From: Candidatus Oscillochloris fontis
Lineage (GTDB): Bacteria; Chloroflexota; Chloroflexia; Chloroflexales; Chloroflexaceae
DNA: 64,000 nucleotides
Reading direction: 5' to 3'
NCBI RefSeq assembly: GCF_004138135.1
Contig: NZ_RYFD01000007.1
Span: 1-64,000, forward strand
Below are positions 25,619 through 35,622 of this stretch, piece by piece. The position numbers and the translations under genes were made by a program. The notes beneath the pieces were generated by a model. The model saw only the letters and a list, made by a program, of their open reading frames with translations, did no database searches and had not been told where the DNA came from. Position 1 is the first letter of the stretch, and each line of letters starts with the position of its first letter.

Positions 25619-27072
25619 GCCAGGGAGTGGCCCCAAGTAGCGAATTGAGTTCGGTGCAACTGACCACCTTGCGTGACCTGTTGGCCACCTACTGCGGAGT
25701 CTATCTGGACGGCTCGCGCCATGAGACGCTGCGCAGCGCGGTGCGCCGCCGCGCCACGCAGCGCGGAATGCAGGTGGTGGTGTATGCCGATGCGCTGACT
25801 AGTGAAGCCGAACGCCCGGAGTTGCATGTTCTGGCCGAACTACTCCTGAACCACGAGACGGTCTTCTTTCGCCATCGCCAGCATATGACGGCCCTCGGCA
25901 GGACGATCATCCCCGAACTGCACCGCAGGCTCCCTCCAGAGGTGCCGATCCGCATCTGGAGTGCTGGGTGCGCCACTGGTGAAGAGGCCTATTCGATTGC
26001 TATCACGGCCCTCGAAACACTCGGCAACCCGCCGACTCGCCCGCTAGAGATCCTCGGCAGCGACCTCAGCGCAACCGCCCTGGCCCGCGCACGTGCCGGA
26101 CGCTATCGTGGGCGCACGCTGGGCAACCTGAGTGAATCCCAGCGCCGCCTCTTCTTTCGCCCCTTTGGAAGCGATGGCTTGGAGGTCAATGAGCACCTAC
26201 GCCGCTGGGTTCGTTTCGAGCAGCGCAATCTACTCGAACCATTTCCGACAGAGTTTCAGGGCATGCAGATCATCTTTTGTCAAAATGTGACGATCTATTT
26301 TCAGATTGAAACTTGTCGTACCCTGATGCAGCACTTCTATGAGATGATGGCCGAGGGCGGTACGCTCTTCCTTGGTTTCTCCGAAACGCTGTGGAACATC
26401 TTCAATCGTTTTCGTTGGCGTGAAGTGGACGGGACATATGTCTACCAGAAAGATCGGGCGCTGCCGCTCCCACCGCCACGCTGCCCGGCACCACTCCCCA
26501 GCCCATCATTCAGCACGCGCCCTGAACAGGTGGTACGCCCCAACCCCAACTCAACCCGCACCACCAATGATGTAGTAGCCCAAGGGCGTGGCCTGATTGA
26601 TGCGGGCAAGAGTGAGGCCGCACTTGATGTGATCGAGAATGCCCCACTGGGCGGCCCGCAAGTCCCGCAGATCCTGGCCCTCTCGGCACATGCCCATGCC
26701 AATCGCGGCGACCTCGATCTGGCGGCGGCTGAGGCCCATCGTGCGCTCGAACTTGACCCGCTCACCACCGAGGCGTATCTACTGATCGGCCTGATCTATG
26801 CGCGCCAGGATCAACCTGCTCAGGCGATCAGCCATCTCGAACGGGCACGCTACCTTGACCCGAACGCTGCGCAAATCTCGTTCCACCTCGCCGAATGCTA
26901 CCGCCATGTTGGGCGTATAGATGCCGCCCGCCGCGAATATCGGAACACGATCCAAAAACTGGCCGGACAACCTCCCGAACGCCTAATTGATGGTGTCGCC
27001 GTTGGATGGCTGGCCGAGACCTGTCAACGCTACTTGACAATTTTAGGCGGGCGAGACGACAAAAAGGGGTGA
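25615..27072 (+). CDS. cheR: Chemotaxis methyltransferase CheR with C-terminal TPR
   Basis: A 485-residue fusion. Residues ~10-270 are a CheR methyltransferase: ETVFFRHRQHMTAL, IWSAGCATGEEAYSIAI (SAM site), ILGSDLSATALARARAGRYRGRT, FCQNVTIYF in place of the usual CRNVLIYF. A Pro-rich linker leads to three or four TPR units (~320-450). CheR-TPR fusions use the TPR to act on receptors without a tether pentapeptide, which matches the adjacent receptor. GTG 25615 overlaps the cheB stop and has GGGGAGG upstream; a GTG at 25600 would bury that RBS. Confidence 0.93.
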   Translation: MSQGVAPSSELSSVQLTTLRDLLATYCGVYLDGSRHETLRSAVRRRATQRGMQVVVYADALTSEAERPELHVLAELLLNHETVFFRHRQHMTALGRTIIPELHRRLPPEVPIRIWSAGCATGEEAYSIAITALETLGNPPTRPLEILGSDLSATALARARAGRYRGRTLGNLSESQRRLFFRPFGSDGLEVNEHLRRWVRFEQRNLLEPFPTEFQGMQIIFCQNVTIYFQIETCRTLMQHFYEMMAEGGTLFLGFSETLWNIFNRFRWREVDGTYVYQKDRALPLPPPRCPAPLPSPSFSTRPEQVVRPNPNSTRTTNDVVAQGRGLIDAGKSEAALDVIENAPLGGPQVPQILALSAHAHANRGDLDLAAAEAHRALELDPLTTEAYLLIGLIYARQDQPAQAISHLERARYLDPNAAQISFHLAECYRHVGRIDAARREYRNTIQKLAGQPPERLIDGVAVGWLAETCQRYLTILGGRDDKKG

Positions 27073-27082
27073 AAGCCCCTTT
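27060..27082 (+). terminator. Small hairpin after cheR
   Basis: AAAGGGG-TGAAA-GCCCCTTT forms an eight-pair stem that straddles the cheR stop. There is no T-run, so it could be a weak terminator or a processing site between cheR and the phosphatase gene. Confidence 0.4.
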
Positions 27083-27100
27083 ACTACATGTTGAAGTACG

Positions 27101-28177
27101 ATGATAGATCGTCATACCAATCCAACTGCATGGCGTTCACTGCTTGGCCACCGCCCACCCCGACGGCGCGGCAAAACTCGGCGTGTTCAGCCTGCCTCCA
27201 TCCCTAGCGCGGAGCAGCGGCGCGCCGATGAGATCCAACAAGAACTCATGCTGGCCCGCGATATCCAGCAGGGCTTGTTGCTCGAAGCCGCCCCGCACCT
27301 CGTGGGTTGGGAGATCAGCGCGATCTCGTTGCCCGCTCGCGATCTGGGTGGCGATCTGTATGATTTTCTGCGCCTCAGCGAACGCACTCACGGGATCATG
27401 ATCGGGGATGTGAGCGGCAAAGGGCTACCCGCCGCCCTGCGTATGGCGGTGGCACGCACCGTCTTTCGCCACGAGGCACGCCGGAATAACCCACCCGCCA
27501 TCACCTTAGCTGGAGTCAACCAGGGAATATTGAGCGAAATCCCCCAGGGTATGGTCACAATGCTCTATGCACGTTTGGACATCCTCAGCGGTGAGTTGCA
27601 CCTCGCGAATGCCGGACATACCTTCCCCTTATTAGCGTACAACGCGGTGCAAGAGATCGAGATCTGCGGGCTGCCTCTGGGTGTTGATGCCGACAGCGAC
27701 TACTCCGAGGCGACAGTGGGGCTGCATCCGGGTGAGAGTGTGGTGCTCTATACCGATGGGGTGCTTGAGGCCGAGAATGCCGCCGGAGAGATCTTTGGCT
27801 ATGAACGGCTCGAAGCGGTGGTCGCCGCTAACCCACATCTCAAACCGCGTGCCATGGTTGCCATGCTGCTACGTGAAGTACGCGAATGGGCAGGCGCAGC
27901 CGTTCAGAGCGACGATATTACGATTGTGGTACTGCGCCGCCGCCTGACGGATCTGAGTGCGGAGTTACGCACTATTGTACTGGATGTCCTGGGCCACGAG
28001 ATCGGCCACACCCTCTGGAATAGTGAACTCGCAGCGCTCAGCCAGAACAATGCACTGACCTGGATTAGTCTGCTACCCGACATTATGAAGCGCACCCAGA
28101 GCCACCTGGGACGTGGCCTCACCCGCGAACTGAATCAGCAACTTCGGTTGGCTCTAGAGGACTATCGGGGGGGATAA
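27101..28177 (+). CDS. SpoIIE/RsbU-type PP2C phosphatase
   Basis: A 358-residue protein. A basic ~35-residue N-terminus and short coiled segment (ADEIQQELMLARDIQQGLLL) precede a PP2C-type SpoIIE domain (~65-290) with metal-site motifs GGDLYDF, IGDVSGKGLPAAL, LANAGHTFP, VVLYTDGVLEA and SDDITIVVL. A helical ~70-residue tail follows. Such enzymes dephosphorylate STAS proteins in partner-switching circuits. An RsbW-like kinase and a STAS protein follow at 29993 and 30418, which makes them the likely partners. No receiver is fused, so the upstream chemosensory genes could provide the input, an inference. Confidence 0.88.
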   Translation: MIDRHTNPTAWRSLLGHRPPRRRGKTRRVQPASIPSAEQRRADEIQQELMLARDIQQGLLLEAAPHLVGWEISAISLPARDLGGDLYDFLRLSERTHGIMIGDVSGKGLPAALRMAVARTVFRHEARRNNPPAITLAGVNQGILSEIPQGMVTMLYARLDILSGELHLANAGHTFPLLAYNAVQEIEICGLPLGVDADSDYSEATVGLHPGESVVLYTDGVLEAENAAGEIFGYERLEAVVAANPHLKPRAMVAMLLREVREWAGAAVQSDDITIVVLRRRLTDLSAELRTIVLDVLGHEIGHTLWNSELAALSQNNALTWISLLPDIMKRTQSHLGRGLTRELNQQLRLALEDYRGG

Positions 28178-28340
28178 GTCGGGGCGAAGCATCGCCCTGC
28201 ATAGGATTTGGGGGTGGAGGGCACTATTTCATCCCTACATCATGAACAGGTACGATACATTACGTTCTATACATGTGCAGATCAGCATGCTATAGTAGAA
28301 AACCCGACCCCATTCGGGTTCTGTAGGTACGGAGACTCCT
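28178..28340. repeat. PE-C half-site and hairpin upstream of TPR gene
   Basis: GGGGCGAAGCATCGCCC at about 28181-28197 is a PE-C arm that begins at the phosphatase stop. Farther down, AACCCGA-CCCCAT-TCGGGTT (28300-28321) forms a short hairpin before the next start. TATAGT at 28291 is a possible -10 box with no clear -35. Confidence 0.5.
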
Positions 28341-29918
28341 ATGGCTGTCAATGAGCAGTTACACTTTATGCCCCTCGACCTCGATACCTTTGCGGGGAGT
28401 GAGCGGTTTATGACCGGCACGCGTCTCGGGGCGGCCTTCAGCCAAGGGATGCGTTCCTACCTGCGAGCAGCCTATGCCGAGGCAATCGAGCACTTCAAGG
28501 CGGCACTGATCGCGGCCTATGTGGATGGTGAGGAGCAGGCCCAGATCTACGAACGTGAACGGGCGATCATCTACCTCTATATCGGCAATGCCCTGGCCTT
28601 CCAGGATGATTGGGAGAGCGCACTGCGCGAATATCTGGAGGCGGTGCAGACCGACCACCAACTTGCTGAAGCCCACTACAACTTGGGGGTTGCGTTTGCG
28701 GCACGGGGTCAAGTGGATCGGGCGATTGCGGCCTTCCGCGAAACCTTAGAGCACAACCCGAATCTCTACGAGGCCCACTTTGCGCTTGGGCGCTGCTACC
28801 AACATGTGGATGATGCAGGCCGCGCCTACATTCACTACAACAGCGCCTGTAACGCCCGCCCCCAAGCCGCCGAACCGCTCTACTATATGGGGTTGATGCA
28901 CCAGAGCCACGGTGCCCACGAATTGGCCCAGAAGTGTTTCGCCGAAGCCCTGCGGGTTGAGCCAACCTTCATCTCACCCGACAGTAGCATCATCGAAGAT
29001 ACGCTGATCAGCCGCTCGGAGGAGGAGGTCTCACAATGGTACTACCGCTTGAGCCAGGCGCTCAAGCAGCAAAACTATGAGGAGGATGCCGAACGCATCT
29101 ACCGCGCCCTGCTACAATGGCGGCCCCAAGAGCATTATGCGCACTACTTGCTAGGCAACCTGTTGGCCCGTCAGCGCCGTTGGGATGAGGCACTGGAAGA
29201 GTATCGGCACATCCCGCCCCAAGACAAATACTATGTGCAGGCCCGCCTGCGAATGAGTGCAGTGATGCGGCTGCTTAAGCGGCCCAAACAAGCCTATGAT
29301 CTGCTCTTTGAGTGTGCCAAGCTCAATCCGGGTAATGGGATGCTCTTCCTAAATATGGGTAAGTTGCTCTACGATATGGGCCTTAATCCAGCCGCCGCAC
29401 GCGCCTTCGAACGCGCCGTGCAACTCCTCCCCAACGATCCACACGCCAACTACCTGCTGGGCTTTATCTATAATATGCTGGGCCGCGAAAATTGGGCCTT
29501 GGCCGCATGGCGGAAGGCCGTCGAGTTGAACCCCAATGCCCACTCGCTACGCTACGATCTGGGCTATATGTATGCTCGCCGCAGCCGGTTTGATCTGGCC
29601 GCGAACGAGTTTACCCACGTGCTGGAGCACTGGCCAGAGGATGTTGAGACCAACTTTATGCTCGGATTGTGCTATAAAGAACTGAGCGAGCCGGGCAAAG
29701 CCATTCCGCTCTTTGAGAAGGTGCTGCGCCGCAATCCGCGCCACGCCCAAGCCCTCTACTATCTCGGAGCCTGCTACCTCCAGATCGGCAATACCTCGCT
29801 GGGCAAAGCCTACCTGCGCCGCTATGACCACCTCGCTCGCCAAAGTGAGGCCCTCTCCAATCTCGCCGGTTCGCGGCGGCGGCAGGTTGTCAATCCAACC
29901 AATGCGCCAGGGGGCTAG
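28341..29918 (+). CDS. Large TPR protein in the signalling block
   Basis: A 525-residue protein composed almost wholly of tetratricopeptide repeats, at least ten units (for example LAEAHYNLGVAFAARGQVDR, PNAHSLRYDLGYMYARRSRF, PRHAQALYYLGACYLQIGNT). There is no signal peptide or membrane segment, so it is cytoplasmic. It probably scaffolds protein contacts. RBS GGAG precedes ATG 28341. It lies between the phosphatase and the RsbW-like kinase, so it may link the chemosensory and partner-switch modules; that is position only. Confidence 0.85.
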   Translation: MAVNEQLHFMPLDLDTFAGSERFMTGTRLGAAFSQGMRSYLRAAYAEAIEHFKAALIAAYVDGEEQAQIYERERAIIYLYIGNALAFQDDWESALREYLEAVQTDHQLAEAHYNLGVAFAARGQVDRAIAAFRETLEHNPNLYEAHFALGRCYQHVDDAGRAYIHYNSACNARPQAAEPLYYMGLMHQSHGAHELAQKCFAEALRVEPTFISPDSSIIEDTLISRSEEEVSQWYYRLSQALKQQNYEEDAERIYRALLQWRPQEHYAHYLLGNLLARQRRWDEALEEYRHIPPQDKYYVQARLRMSAVMRLLKRPKQAYDLLFECAKLNPGNGMLFLNMGKLLYDMGLNPAAARAFERAVQLLPNDPHANYLLGFIYNMLGRENWALAAWRKAVELNPNAHSLRYDLGYMYARRSRFDLAANEFTHVLEHWPEDVETNFMLGLCYKELSEPGKAIPLFEKVLRRNPRHAQALYYLGACYLQIGNTSLGKAYLRRYDHLARQSEALSNLAGSRRRQVVNPTNAPGG

Positions 29919-29992
29919 GCTAGGCGCTGGTTCACTCGATTTGCTATATTGTAGGTAGATAAACATAACGACGTAGCAGAACAGGGTGTGGC

Positions 29993-30421
29993 ATGCACCG
30001 GGTCGAATTGAACATCCCTTCACAACCAATCTTTGAACGAGTGGTACGCGCCAGTGCCGCAGAAGTTGGTGCGGCTTTTGGTTTCTCTGATGAGCGGGTT
30101 GAGGATCTCAAGCTCGCAATCAGCGAAGCGGTCAATAATGCGATTGATCACGGCAACCGGGGCGAGATCAGTAAACTGGTTGCGGTGGTCTTTGAGATTG
30201 ATGGCGATAAATTGGAGATCCGCATTAGCGACCAGGGCCAGGGGCTTGAACAGTTCAATCCGACTCGCCACGTCGTTGATGAACAGAATCTCGAACAAGG
30301 CCAATTACGTGGTTTTGGGATGTACCTGATTAGTGAACTTGTTGATGACTACGAAGTGACTTCGAGCCAGAAGGGCACTGTCCTCACCCTACGGCTCTAC
30401 CGCAGAGAAACACAGCCATGA
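29993..30421 (+). CDS. RsbW-like anti-sigma serine kinase
   Basis: A 142-residue GHKL ATPase. The N box LAISEAVNNAIDHGN, G1 box ISDQGQGLE and G2 box LRGFGMYLISELVDDYEV are all visible, the RsbW/SpoIIAB arrangement. Such kinases phosphorylate a STAS antagonist and, when free, bind a sigma factor or other target. The gene overlaps the STAS gene by four bases, so stoichiometry is probably coupled. No sigma factor gene is nearby. Confidence 0.9.
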   Translation: MHRVELNIPSQPIFERVVRASAAEVGAAFGFSDERVEDLKLAISEAVNNAIDHGNRGEISKLVAVVFEIDGDKLEIRISDQGQGLEQFNPTRHVVDEQNLEQGQLRGFGMYLISELVDDYEVTSSQKGTVLTLRLYRRETQP

Positions 30422-30744
30422 GCGATATTATTCGACGCGAAGAGTTTGGTGAGGTCGTAATTCTGCATATCACCACCACCAGTGTTGATGCGGTCTCGGC
30501 AGCCGCAATCTCGACAGAATATACGGCCATGCGCCCCATCACTGTGCTCGATTTCCGTGAGGTCTCGTTCATCAACTCGGCGGGTATTTCGGCCCTGCTC
30601 AAATTTGTGGTCTCAGCGCGCAAATCGGGCTATAAACTCTTCGCCATGCACGTCAGCCCGCACCACCAGAAGATCTTCAAAATGGTCGAGATGTCGCGCT
30701 TTATGCCAACCATTGATGAGCGTGATCTGGCAGAATATCGCTAG
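30418..30744 (+). CDS. STAS anti-anti-sigma factor (RsbV-like)
   Basis: A 108-residue STAS domain: VVILHITTTSVDAVSA, then TVLDFREVSFINSAGISALLKFV with the phosphorylatable Ser54 in the N-S-A-G loop, then a closing helix (HHQKIFKMVEMSRFMP). It should be phosphorylated by the overlapping kinase and dephosphorylated by the SpoIIE enzyme at 27101, completing a partner switch. Confidence 0.9.
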   Translation: MSDIIRREEFGEVVILHITTTSVDAVSAAAISTEYTAMRPITVLDFREVSFINSAGISALLKFVVSARKSGYKLFAMHVSPHHQKIFKMVEMSRFMPTIDERDLAEYR

Positions 30745-30836
30745 ATGATGGGTGTGGTATCATACGAGGGTATGAGCATTGGTTGTTCATGCTGGTCGCA
30801 TTCTTTCCCTTCTTGATGTAACGAAGCGAGGCCCAC

Positions 30837-31211
30837 GTGTCGCCCACGGTCATGATCGTTGAAGATGATCCGGCAACCCGCCGTCTCTACCGTTTCTTGC
30901 TGACAAACAGCGGTTATGTAGTTCTCGAGGCGGAGGATGGGATGGCCGCACTTGAGCGCCTCGCCACGACACCCTGCGATGTCATTATTACCGATATGAA
31001 TATGCCCCGTATGGGTGGGATCGAGATGGTGCGCACCCTACGACAGCAGCAATCAACCGTGCATGTGATCATGGTTACGGCTTTTGGGACACCGGATACC
31101 GAGAAACATGCCTATCGCGCCGGAGTGAATGAGTACCTGACCAAGCCCTTCGATTTTGAAGAGCTTGAACAGCGAGTTCAAATCTTCTTTGCGCACAAAC
31201 AGATACCGTGA
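30837..31211 (+). CDS. Single-domain response regulator
   Basis: A 124-residue receiver with acidic pair Asp10/Asp11, acceptor Asp53 (VIITDMNMPRMGG), Thr in IMVTAFGTPD, and Lys in YLTKPFDFEEL. The start is GTG 30837, with GCGAGG about seven bases upstream. There is no output domain. It may relay phosphate within the upstream system. Confidence 0.88.
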   Translation: MSPTVMIVEDDPATRRLYRFLLTNSGYVVLEAEDGMAALERLATTPCDVIITDMNMPRMGGIEMVRTLRQQQSTVHVIMVTAFGTPDTEKHAYRAGVNEYLTKPFDFEELEQRVQIFFAHKQIP

Positions 31212-31267
31212 GGTTCCATCTGCACGTACCACCGATGTCCATTGATCCTCAAACTACAGGCATAGGC

Positions 31268-31314
31268 AAGGTTGCCGCAGGTACCATGCAGGTACCATAA
31301 CGGCAACCTTTTGA
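31268..31314 (+). terminator. Hairpin between the two response-regulator genes
   Basis: AAGGTTGCC pairs with GGCAACCTT and is followed by TTG. The loop holds two copies of GCAGGTACCAT. It resembles an intrinsic terminator with a long loop. Confidence 0.5.
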
Positions 31315-31332
31315 ATGTTGCGGAGGGATGGT

Positions 31333-32868
31333 ATGTCCGAGTTGCTCATCAATGCCACCACAACCCAACGACCACGTATCTTGGTGGTTGAGGACGACAC
31401 CACCATCCGCACCTTCTGCCAACGTCTGCTCCAAATGACCTACGATGTCACAACCGCCGAAAATGGTGCAGTGGCGGTCAATCTCCTCCACTCCCACTCC
31501 TTCGATCTGGTGTTGACCGATATGCAGATGCCGCTGATGGATGGAATGCAACTTCTGCAACACATCCGCCAGAATCATCCAGAAATTGATGTGGTGATGC
31601 TGACGGCCTTTGCGACAGTCGAGACCGCACGCCAAGCGCTGAAGATGGGGGCACTCGATTATCTCTCGAAGCCGATTGAGGCTGAGCAGCTCGAACGCAC
31701 GGTACGCACCAGCCTCGAACTGCGCCGCATCCGCCAAGAGAAGGAACGCCTCTCCGATCTGGTCTTTATGTACCAGTTTAGCCAGATGATCGCGACTTCG
31801 CTGGATATTGAGACCCAGGTGGATCAGATCGTCGAGTTCCTCTGGCAACGCTTTGCTCCCGAAGCTCTGGCGCTCTCGATGCACATGACCGACACCGGCA
31901 AACTGCATCTGCTGGCCATGCGCTCAGCGGCGGGGTGGGGCGATTTGGGCACGATCAACCTGCCCGCTGAATGTAGCGATCAGCAGTTGTTGGCCGCCCA
32001 CATGCGCCTCGCCGGGGGGCCGGGGACGAATGATGAGAGTCTCTTTGCCGGAACGCTCCTGCGCAGCCACGACACCCCGATTGGCTATTTACATATGGCG
32101 CGTCGTTCTGAGCAACCGCACTTCGATGCCTCTGAACGCCGTCTGATCGGGATCTTCGCAACCCAGATTGCAACCTCGCTCGATAATGCACGGCTCTACC
32201 AAGCCCTCAAGGATCAGAACCGCCAGACTATCGAGGCGCTGACCGAGGCGATTGAGGCGCGTGATGCGTATACCTATGGCCATTCGCGTCAGGTCACGCG
32301 CTATGCGATTCGTCTGGCGCAGGAACTGGATCTGCCCCCCGAACGGATTGAACTGATTGACTATGCGGGGTTGCTCCACGATGTGGGCAAGATCGGGATT
32401 CGGGATTATGTGCTACTCAAACCGGGAGCGCTCTCCGATGAGGAGTTTGATGTGATGAAGCGCCATCCGGGGATCGGGGTGAAGATTATTGAGCGCGTGC
32501 GTGGCTTGCGGGCCACGCTGCCGATCATTGAGTACCACCACGAGCGCGTTGATGGCAAGGGTTACCCACGTGGCCTTAAGAGCGAGGAGATCCCACTAGA
32601 GGCGCGCATCCTGGCGATTGCCGATTCGTTCGAGGCCATGACCTCGGATCGGGCCTACCGCCCAGCTATGGAGCCAGAACGCGCGCTCCGTATCCTGATT
32701 GAGGGTCGTGGGACACATTGGGACCCGGAGTTGGTGGATCGCTTTGTTGATATTATTCGCCGCGAGGGTGAACGGCTGAAGGTGAGTACCAAGCCGCTGC
32801 GCCAAAAGGCGATGCCAATTGAGCAGATGGCACCGCCAGTCGGTGAGGTACGGGATGTGCGGGATTAA
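31333..32868 (+). CDS. Response regulator with GAF and HD-GYP domains
   Basis: A 511-residue protein. A receiver (1-~125, acceptor Asp63 in LVLTDMQMP) leads via a coiled helix to a GAF-like domain (~155-290) and an HD-GYP domain (~295-480) with His349-Asp350 in LLHDVGKIG, HHERVDGKGYP and GYP at 410-412 (GKGYP). RpfG-type HD-GYP enzymes hydrolyse cyclic di-GMP. In filamentous gliders this would link two-component input to surface behaviour. RBS GGAGGG is followed by ATG 31333, six codons after a first ATG at 31315. Confidence 0.9.
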   Translation: MSELLINATTTQRPRILVVEDDTTIRTFCQRLLQMTYDVTTAENGAVAVNLLHSHSFDLVLTDMQMPLMDGMQLLQHIRQNHPEIDVVMLTAFATVETARQALKMGALDYLSKPIEAEQLERTVRTSLELRRIRQEKERLSDLVFMYQFSQMIATSLDIETQVDQIVEFLWQRFAPEALALSMHMTDTGKLHLLAMRSAAGWGDLGTINLPAECSDQQLLAAHMRLAGGPGTNDESLFAGTLLRSHDTPIGYLHMARRSEQPHFDASERRLIGIFATQIATSLDNARLYQALKDQNRQTIEALTEAIEARDAYTYGHSRQVTRYAIRLAQELDLPPERIELIDYAGLLHDVGKIGIRDYVLLKPGALSDEEFDVMKRHPGIGVKIIERVRGLRATLPIIEYHHERVDGKGYPRGLKSEEIPLEARILAIADSFEAMTSDRAYRPAMEPERALRILIEGRGTHWDPELVDRFVDIIRREGERLKVSTKPLRQKAMPIEQMAPPVGEVRDVRD

Positions 32869-32874
32869 TAATTC

Positions 32875-32890
32875 CCTAACTTCCGGGAAG
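32875..32890. repeat. PE-E palindrome between HD-GYP and gyrA
   Basis: The stretch AACTTCCGGGAAGCT contains CTTCCGGGAAG and separates convergent genes. Confidence 0.5.
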
Positions 32891-32900
32891 CTCTGGCCTC

Positions 32901-35363
32901 CTACTCCTCCGGGCTGATGATCGTCGGTGACTCGCCCGCGTCTTCCTCTGGGTCTCCGACTGAGAGCGCCGCCACCCGATCCCCGCTATCGGGGTTGATA
33001 ATCGTCACCCCCTGGGTTAATCGTCCTAGCTGCGAGATCTCCTCTACGGAGGTGCGCATCACAACCCCTGCGGCGGTGACAAAGGTGAGCAGCGAGCGCT
33101 GATTGACGATGGCCGCCCCCGCCACTTCATCACCGGGGCGCAGCTTAATCGTGATCACCCCGCCCGTGGCGCGGCCTTTGGGTGGGTACTCCTCCAACTT
33201 GGTGCGCTTGCCGAAGCCGCGCGCCGTCACCACCAGCAGATCACTGTCGGGGATCGCCAACTCCATGCTGATCACCCGATCACCGTCGCTCAGGTTCACG
33301 CCATTCACCCCGGTGGCCGGACGACCCATGGCGCGAACTTCTTTCTGGCGGAAGCGGATGGTCTGCCCCTGTACGGTGGTCATCAGCACATCCTCGTGGC
33401 CATTGCTGATGCGTACCCATCCCAACACGTCGCCCTCTTCTAGGCCAATCGCGATCAGGCCATTCGAGCGCACCTGGCTGTACTCACAGAGTTGGGTACG
33501 CTTGATCTTGCCACGATGGGTCGCCATCACGAGGTATTCGCCATCATAGTCGGGGACGGCGAGCATGGAGGTAACCTGCTCACCCGGATCGAGCGAGATC
33601 AGGTTGACTAGCGGTAAGCCCTTGGCAGTACGGGCGCTATCGGGTACCTCGTGGGCCTTGAGTTGGTAGACCTTACCTTTGTCGGTGAAGAAGAGCAGGT
33701 TGTCGTGGGAGCCGCAGGAGAGCAGGTGGCGCACGAGATCCTGTTCGCGGGTGATCATCCCCTTGATGCCGCGCCCGCCCCGGCGTTGGGTGCGGTAGAC
33801 ATCGGCGGCTTGGCGCTTAACGTAGCCGCGATCTGTCAGCGTGATCAGCACACGCACATCGGGGATGAGATCCTCATCGCTCACCTCCCCCGACGCATCG
33901 GGGATGATGCGGGTGCGCCGCTCGTCGCCATACTTCTCCTTGATCCGCGCCAGATCTTGTTGGATCATCTGCAACACCCGGCGTGGGTTGGCGAGAATAT
34001 CTTCCAACTCGGCAATCAGTTTGATCACCTCGGCATATTCATCTTCGATCTTCTTGCGCTCAAGTGCGGCGAGGCGACGCAGTTGCATGTCGAGGATAGC
34101 CTGAGCCTGAATCTCACTTAGGCTAAAGTTGCGAATCAGGTTGTTACGAGCGCTCTCAGCATTGCGCGACTCGCGGATAGTGCGGATGACCTCGTCAATA
34201 TTGTCGAGCGCAATCTTCAGCCCCTCCAAGATATGCGCCCGCGCCTGCGCCTTCTCCAGTTCGTACTCGGTGCGCCGCCGAATAACCTCCTGGCGATGCG
34301 CGACATACTCTTGCAGCATGCGTTTGAGCGTCAGCACCTTAGGCTGGCGGCCTTGCTCAACCAAGGCCAGCATATTGATGCCGAAGGTGGTCTGCATCTG
34401 AGTATGCTTGTAGAGCGCATTGAGGACGCGCTTGGGCTGGGAATCCTGCTTGAGTAGAATGACCAGCCGCATCCCGGTACGATCCGACTCGTCGCGGACA
34501 TCGCGGACACCCTCGATCTTCTTCTCCTTAGCCAGTTCGGCAATCCGTTCCTGGAGCCGCGCCTTGTTGACCTGATAGGGCAACTCGGTGACAACGATAT
34601 TGAAGGCCCCCCGGTTGGCCTCTTCAATATGCGCTTTGGCGCGCAAGGTGATCTGGCCGCGCCCGGTACCATAGGCCGCCACAATGCCCTCGGTGCCGAG
34701 GATATTCCCGGCAGTGGGGAAATCGGGGCCAGGGATGATCTTAATCAACTCCTCGACCGTCACCTCCGGGTTATCAATCAGGTGGGTGATCGCGTCACAC
34801 AGCTCTCTGAGGTTATGCGGCGGGATGTTGGTCGCCATACCCACAGCAATCCCGGCGGCACCATTCAGCAGCAGGTTGGGCAGCAACCCCGGCAGGACGG
34901 AGGGTTCGCGGTAGGAGCCATCGAAGTTATCGCGGAAATCTACGGTGTTCTTTTCAATATCGAAGAGCAACTCTTCAGCGATGGTAGAGAGGCGCGCCTC
35001 AGTATATCGCATTGCCGCCGGCGGATCGCCGTCAATACTGCCAAAATTCCCCTGCCCATCAATCAGCGGGTAGCGCATATTCCAGTGCTGGGCCAGGCGG
35101 GCTAGGGCATCATAGACCGAGGAGTCGCCATGAGGGTGCATCTTACCAAGCACATCACCGACGATACGGGCACTCTTTTTGTAGGAGGTGTTGGCCCGAA
35201 AGCCCATGTCCCACATGCCATACATGATCCGCCGTTGTACCGGCTTCATGCCGTCACGCGCATCGGGGAGTGCGCGTGAGACGATCACGCTCATGGCGTA
35301 ACTGAGGTAGGCTGTGCGCATCTCGGTGGTGATGCTGACCGGCTTGACAATCCCTATTTCCAT
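32901..35363 (-). CDS. gyrA: DNA gyrase subunit A
   Basis: An 820-residue type II topoisomerase subunit of normal length. The catalytic Tyr120 is in [11 protein letters not shown]. The quinolone-determining segment reads [12 protein letters not shown], with Ser81 and Asp85 matching E. coli Ser83 and Asp87. The C-terminal pinwheel includes [11 protein letters not shown], the GyrA-box that marks gyrase rather than topoisomerase IV. It cuts and passes DNA with GyrB to introduce negative supercoils. gyrB is not in the window. Confidence 0.97.
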   Translation of the reverse strand: MEIGIVKPVSITTEMRTAYLSYAMSVIVSRALPDARDGMKPVQRRIMYGMWDMGFRANTSYKKSARIVGDVLGKMHPHGDSSVYDALARLAQHWNMRYPLIDGQGNFGSIDGDPPAAMRYTEARLSTIAEELLFDIEKNTVDFRDNFDGSYREPSVLPGLLPNLLLNGAAGIAVGMATNIPPHNLRELCDAITHLIDNPEVTVEELIKIIPGPDFPTAGNILGTEGIVAAYGTGRGQITLRAKAHIEEANRGAFNIVVTELPYQVNKARLQERIAELAKEKKIEGVRDVRDESDRTGMRLVILLKQDSQPKRVLNALYKHTQMQTTFGINMLALVEQGRQPKVLTLKRMLQEYVAHRQEVIRRRTEYELEKAQARAHILEGLKIALDNIDEVIRTIRESRNAESARNNLIRNFSLSEIQAQAILDMQLRRLAALERKKIEDEYAEVIKLIAELEDILANPRRVLQMIQQDLARIKEKYGDERRTRIIPDASGEVSDEDLIPDVRVLITLTDRGYVKRQAADVYRTQRRGGRGIKGMITREQDLVRHLLSCGSHDNLLFFTDKGKVYQLKAHEVPDSARTAKGLPLVNLISLDPGEQVTSMLAVPDYDGEYLVMATHRGKIKRTQLCEYSQVRSNGLIAIGLEEGDVLGWVRISNGHEDVLMTTVQGQTIRFRQKEVRAMGRPATGVNGVNLSDGDRVISMELAIPDSDLLVVTARGFGKRTKLEEYPPKGRATGGVITIKLRPGDEVAGAAIVNQRSLLTFVTAAGVVMRTSVEEISQLGRLTQGVTIINPDSGDRVAALSVGDPEEDAGESPTIISPEE

Positions 35364-35388
35364 ATATCTTCTATGCTCCTACAGGCTG

Positions 35389-35540
35389 GTGCCAGGGTAT
35401 GTGCAACGTCGTTGGGGCTGAAGCCCCAAACCTGCTTTTTTCTCATACGTTGGCGGCTTCGTCGCCAACGTATGAGAAAAAGAGTTCTTCGGGAGAGGCT
35501 TCGCCTCCCCCGAACCTCCACCGGAGGTAATAACCCGCTT
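35389..35540. repeat. PE-F composite of three hairpins upstream of gyrA
   Basis: Three hairpins in a row: TTGGGGCT/AGCCCCAA (35412-35429), a 19-bp perfect stem TTTTTCTCATACGTTGGCG (35437-35455 with 35463-35481; centre GCTTCGT), and GGGAGAGGCTTCGCCTCCCC, followed by a reversed CACCTCCGG-like module (AACCTCCACCGGAGG). The 35364-35622 gap has nothing else I can identify. It could end the metallophosphoesterase transcript or form a long leader for gyrA. Confidence 0.7.
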
Positions 35541-35622
35541 GTTACGCTTCACAACGCGCTAAAATGCTCCCTGCATTATACCGTACCAGGGAGCTTTTGG
35601 CAAGTATTTTACGAACGTGCGT

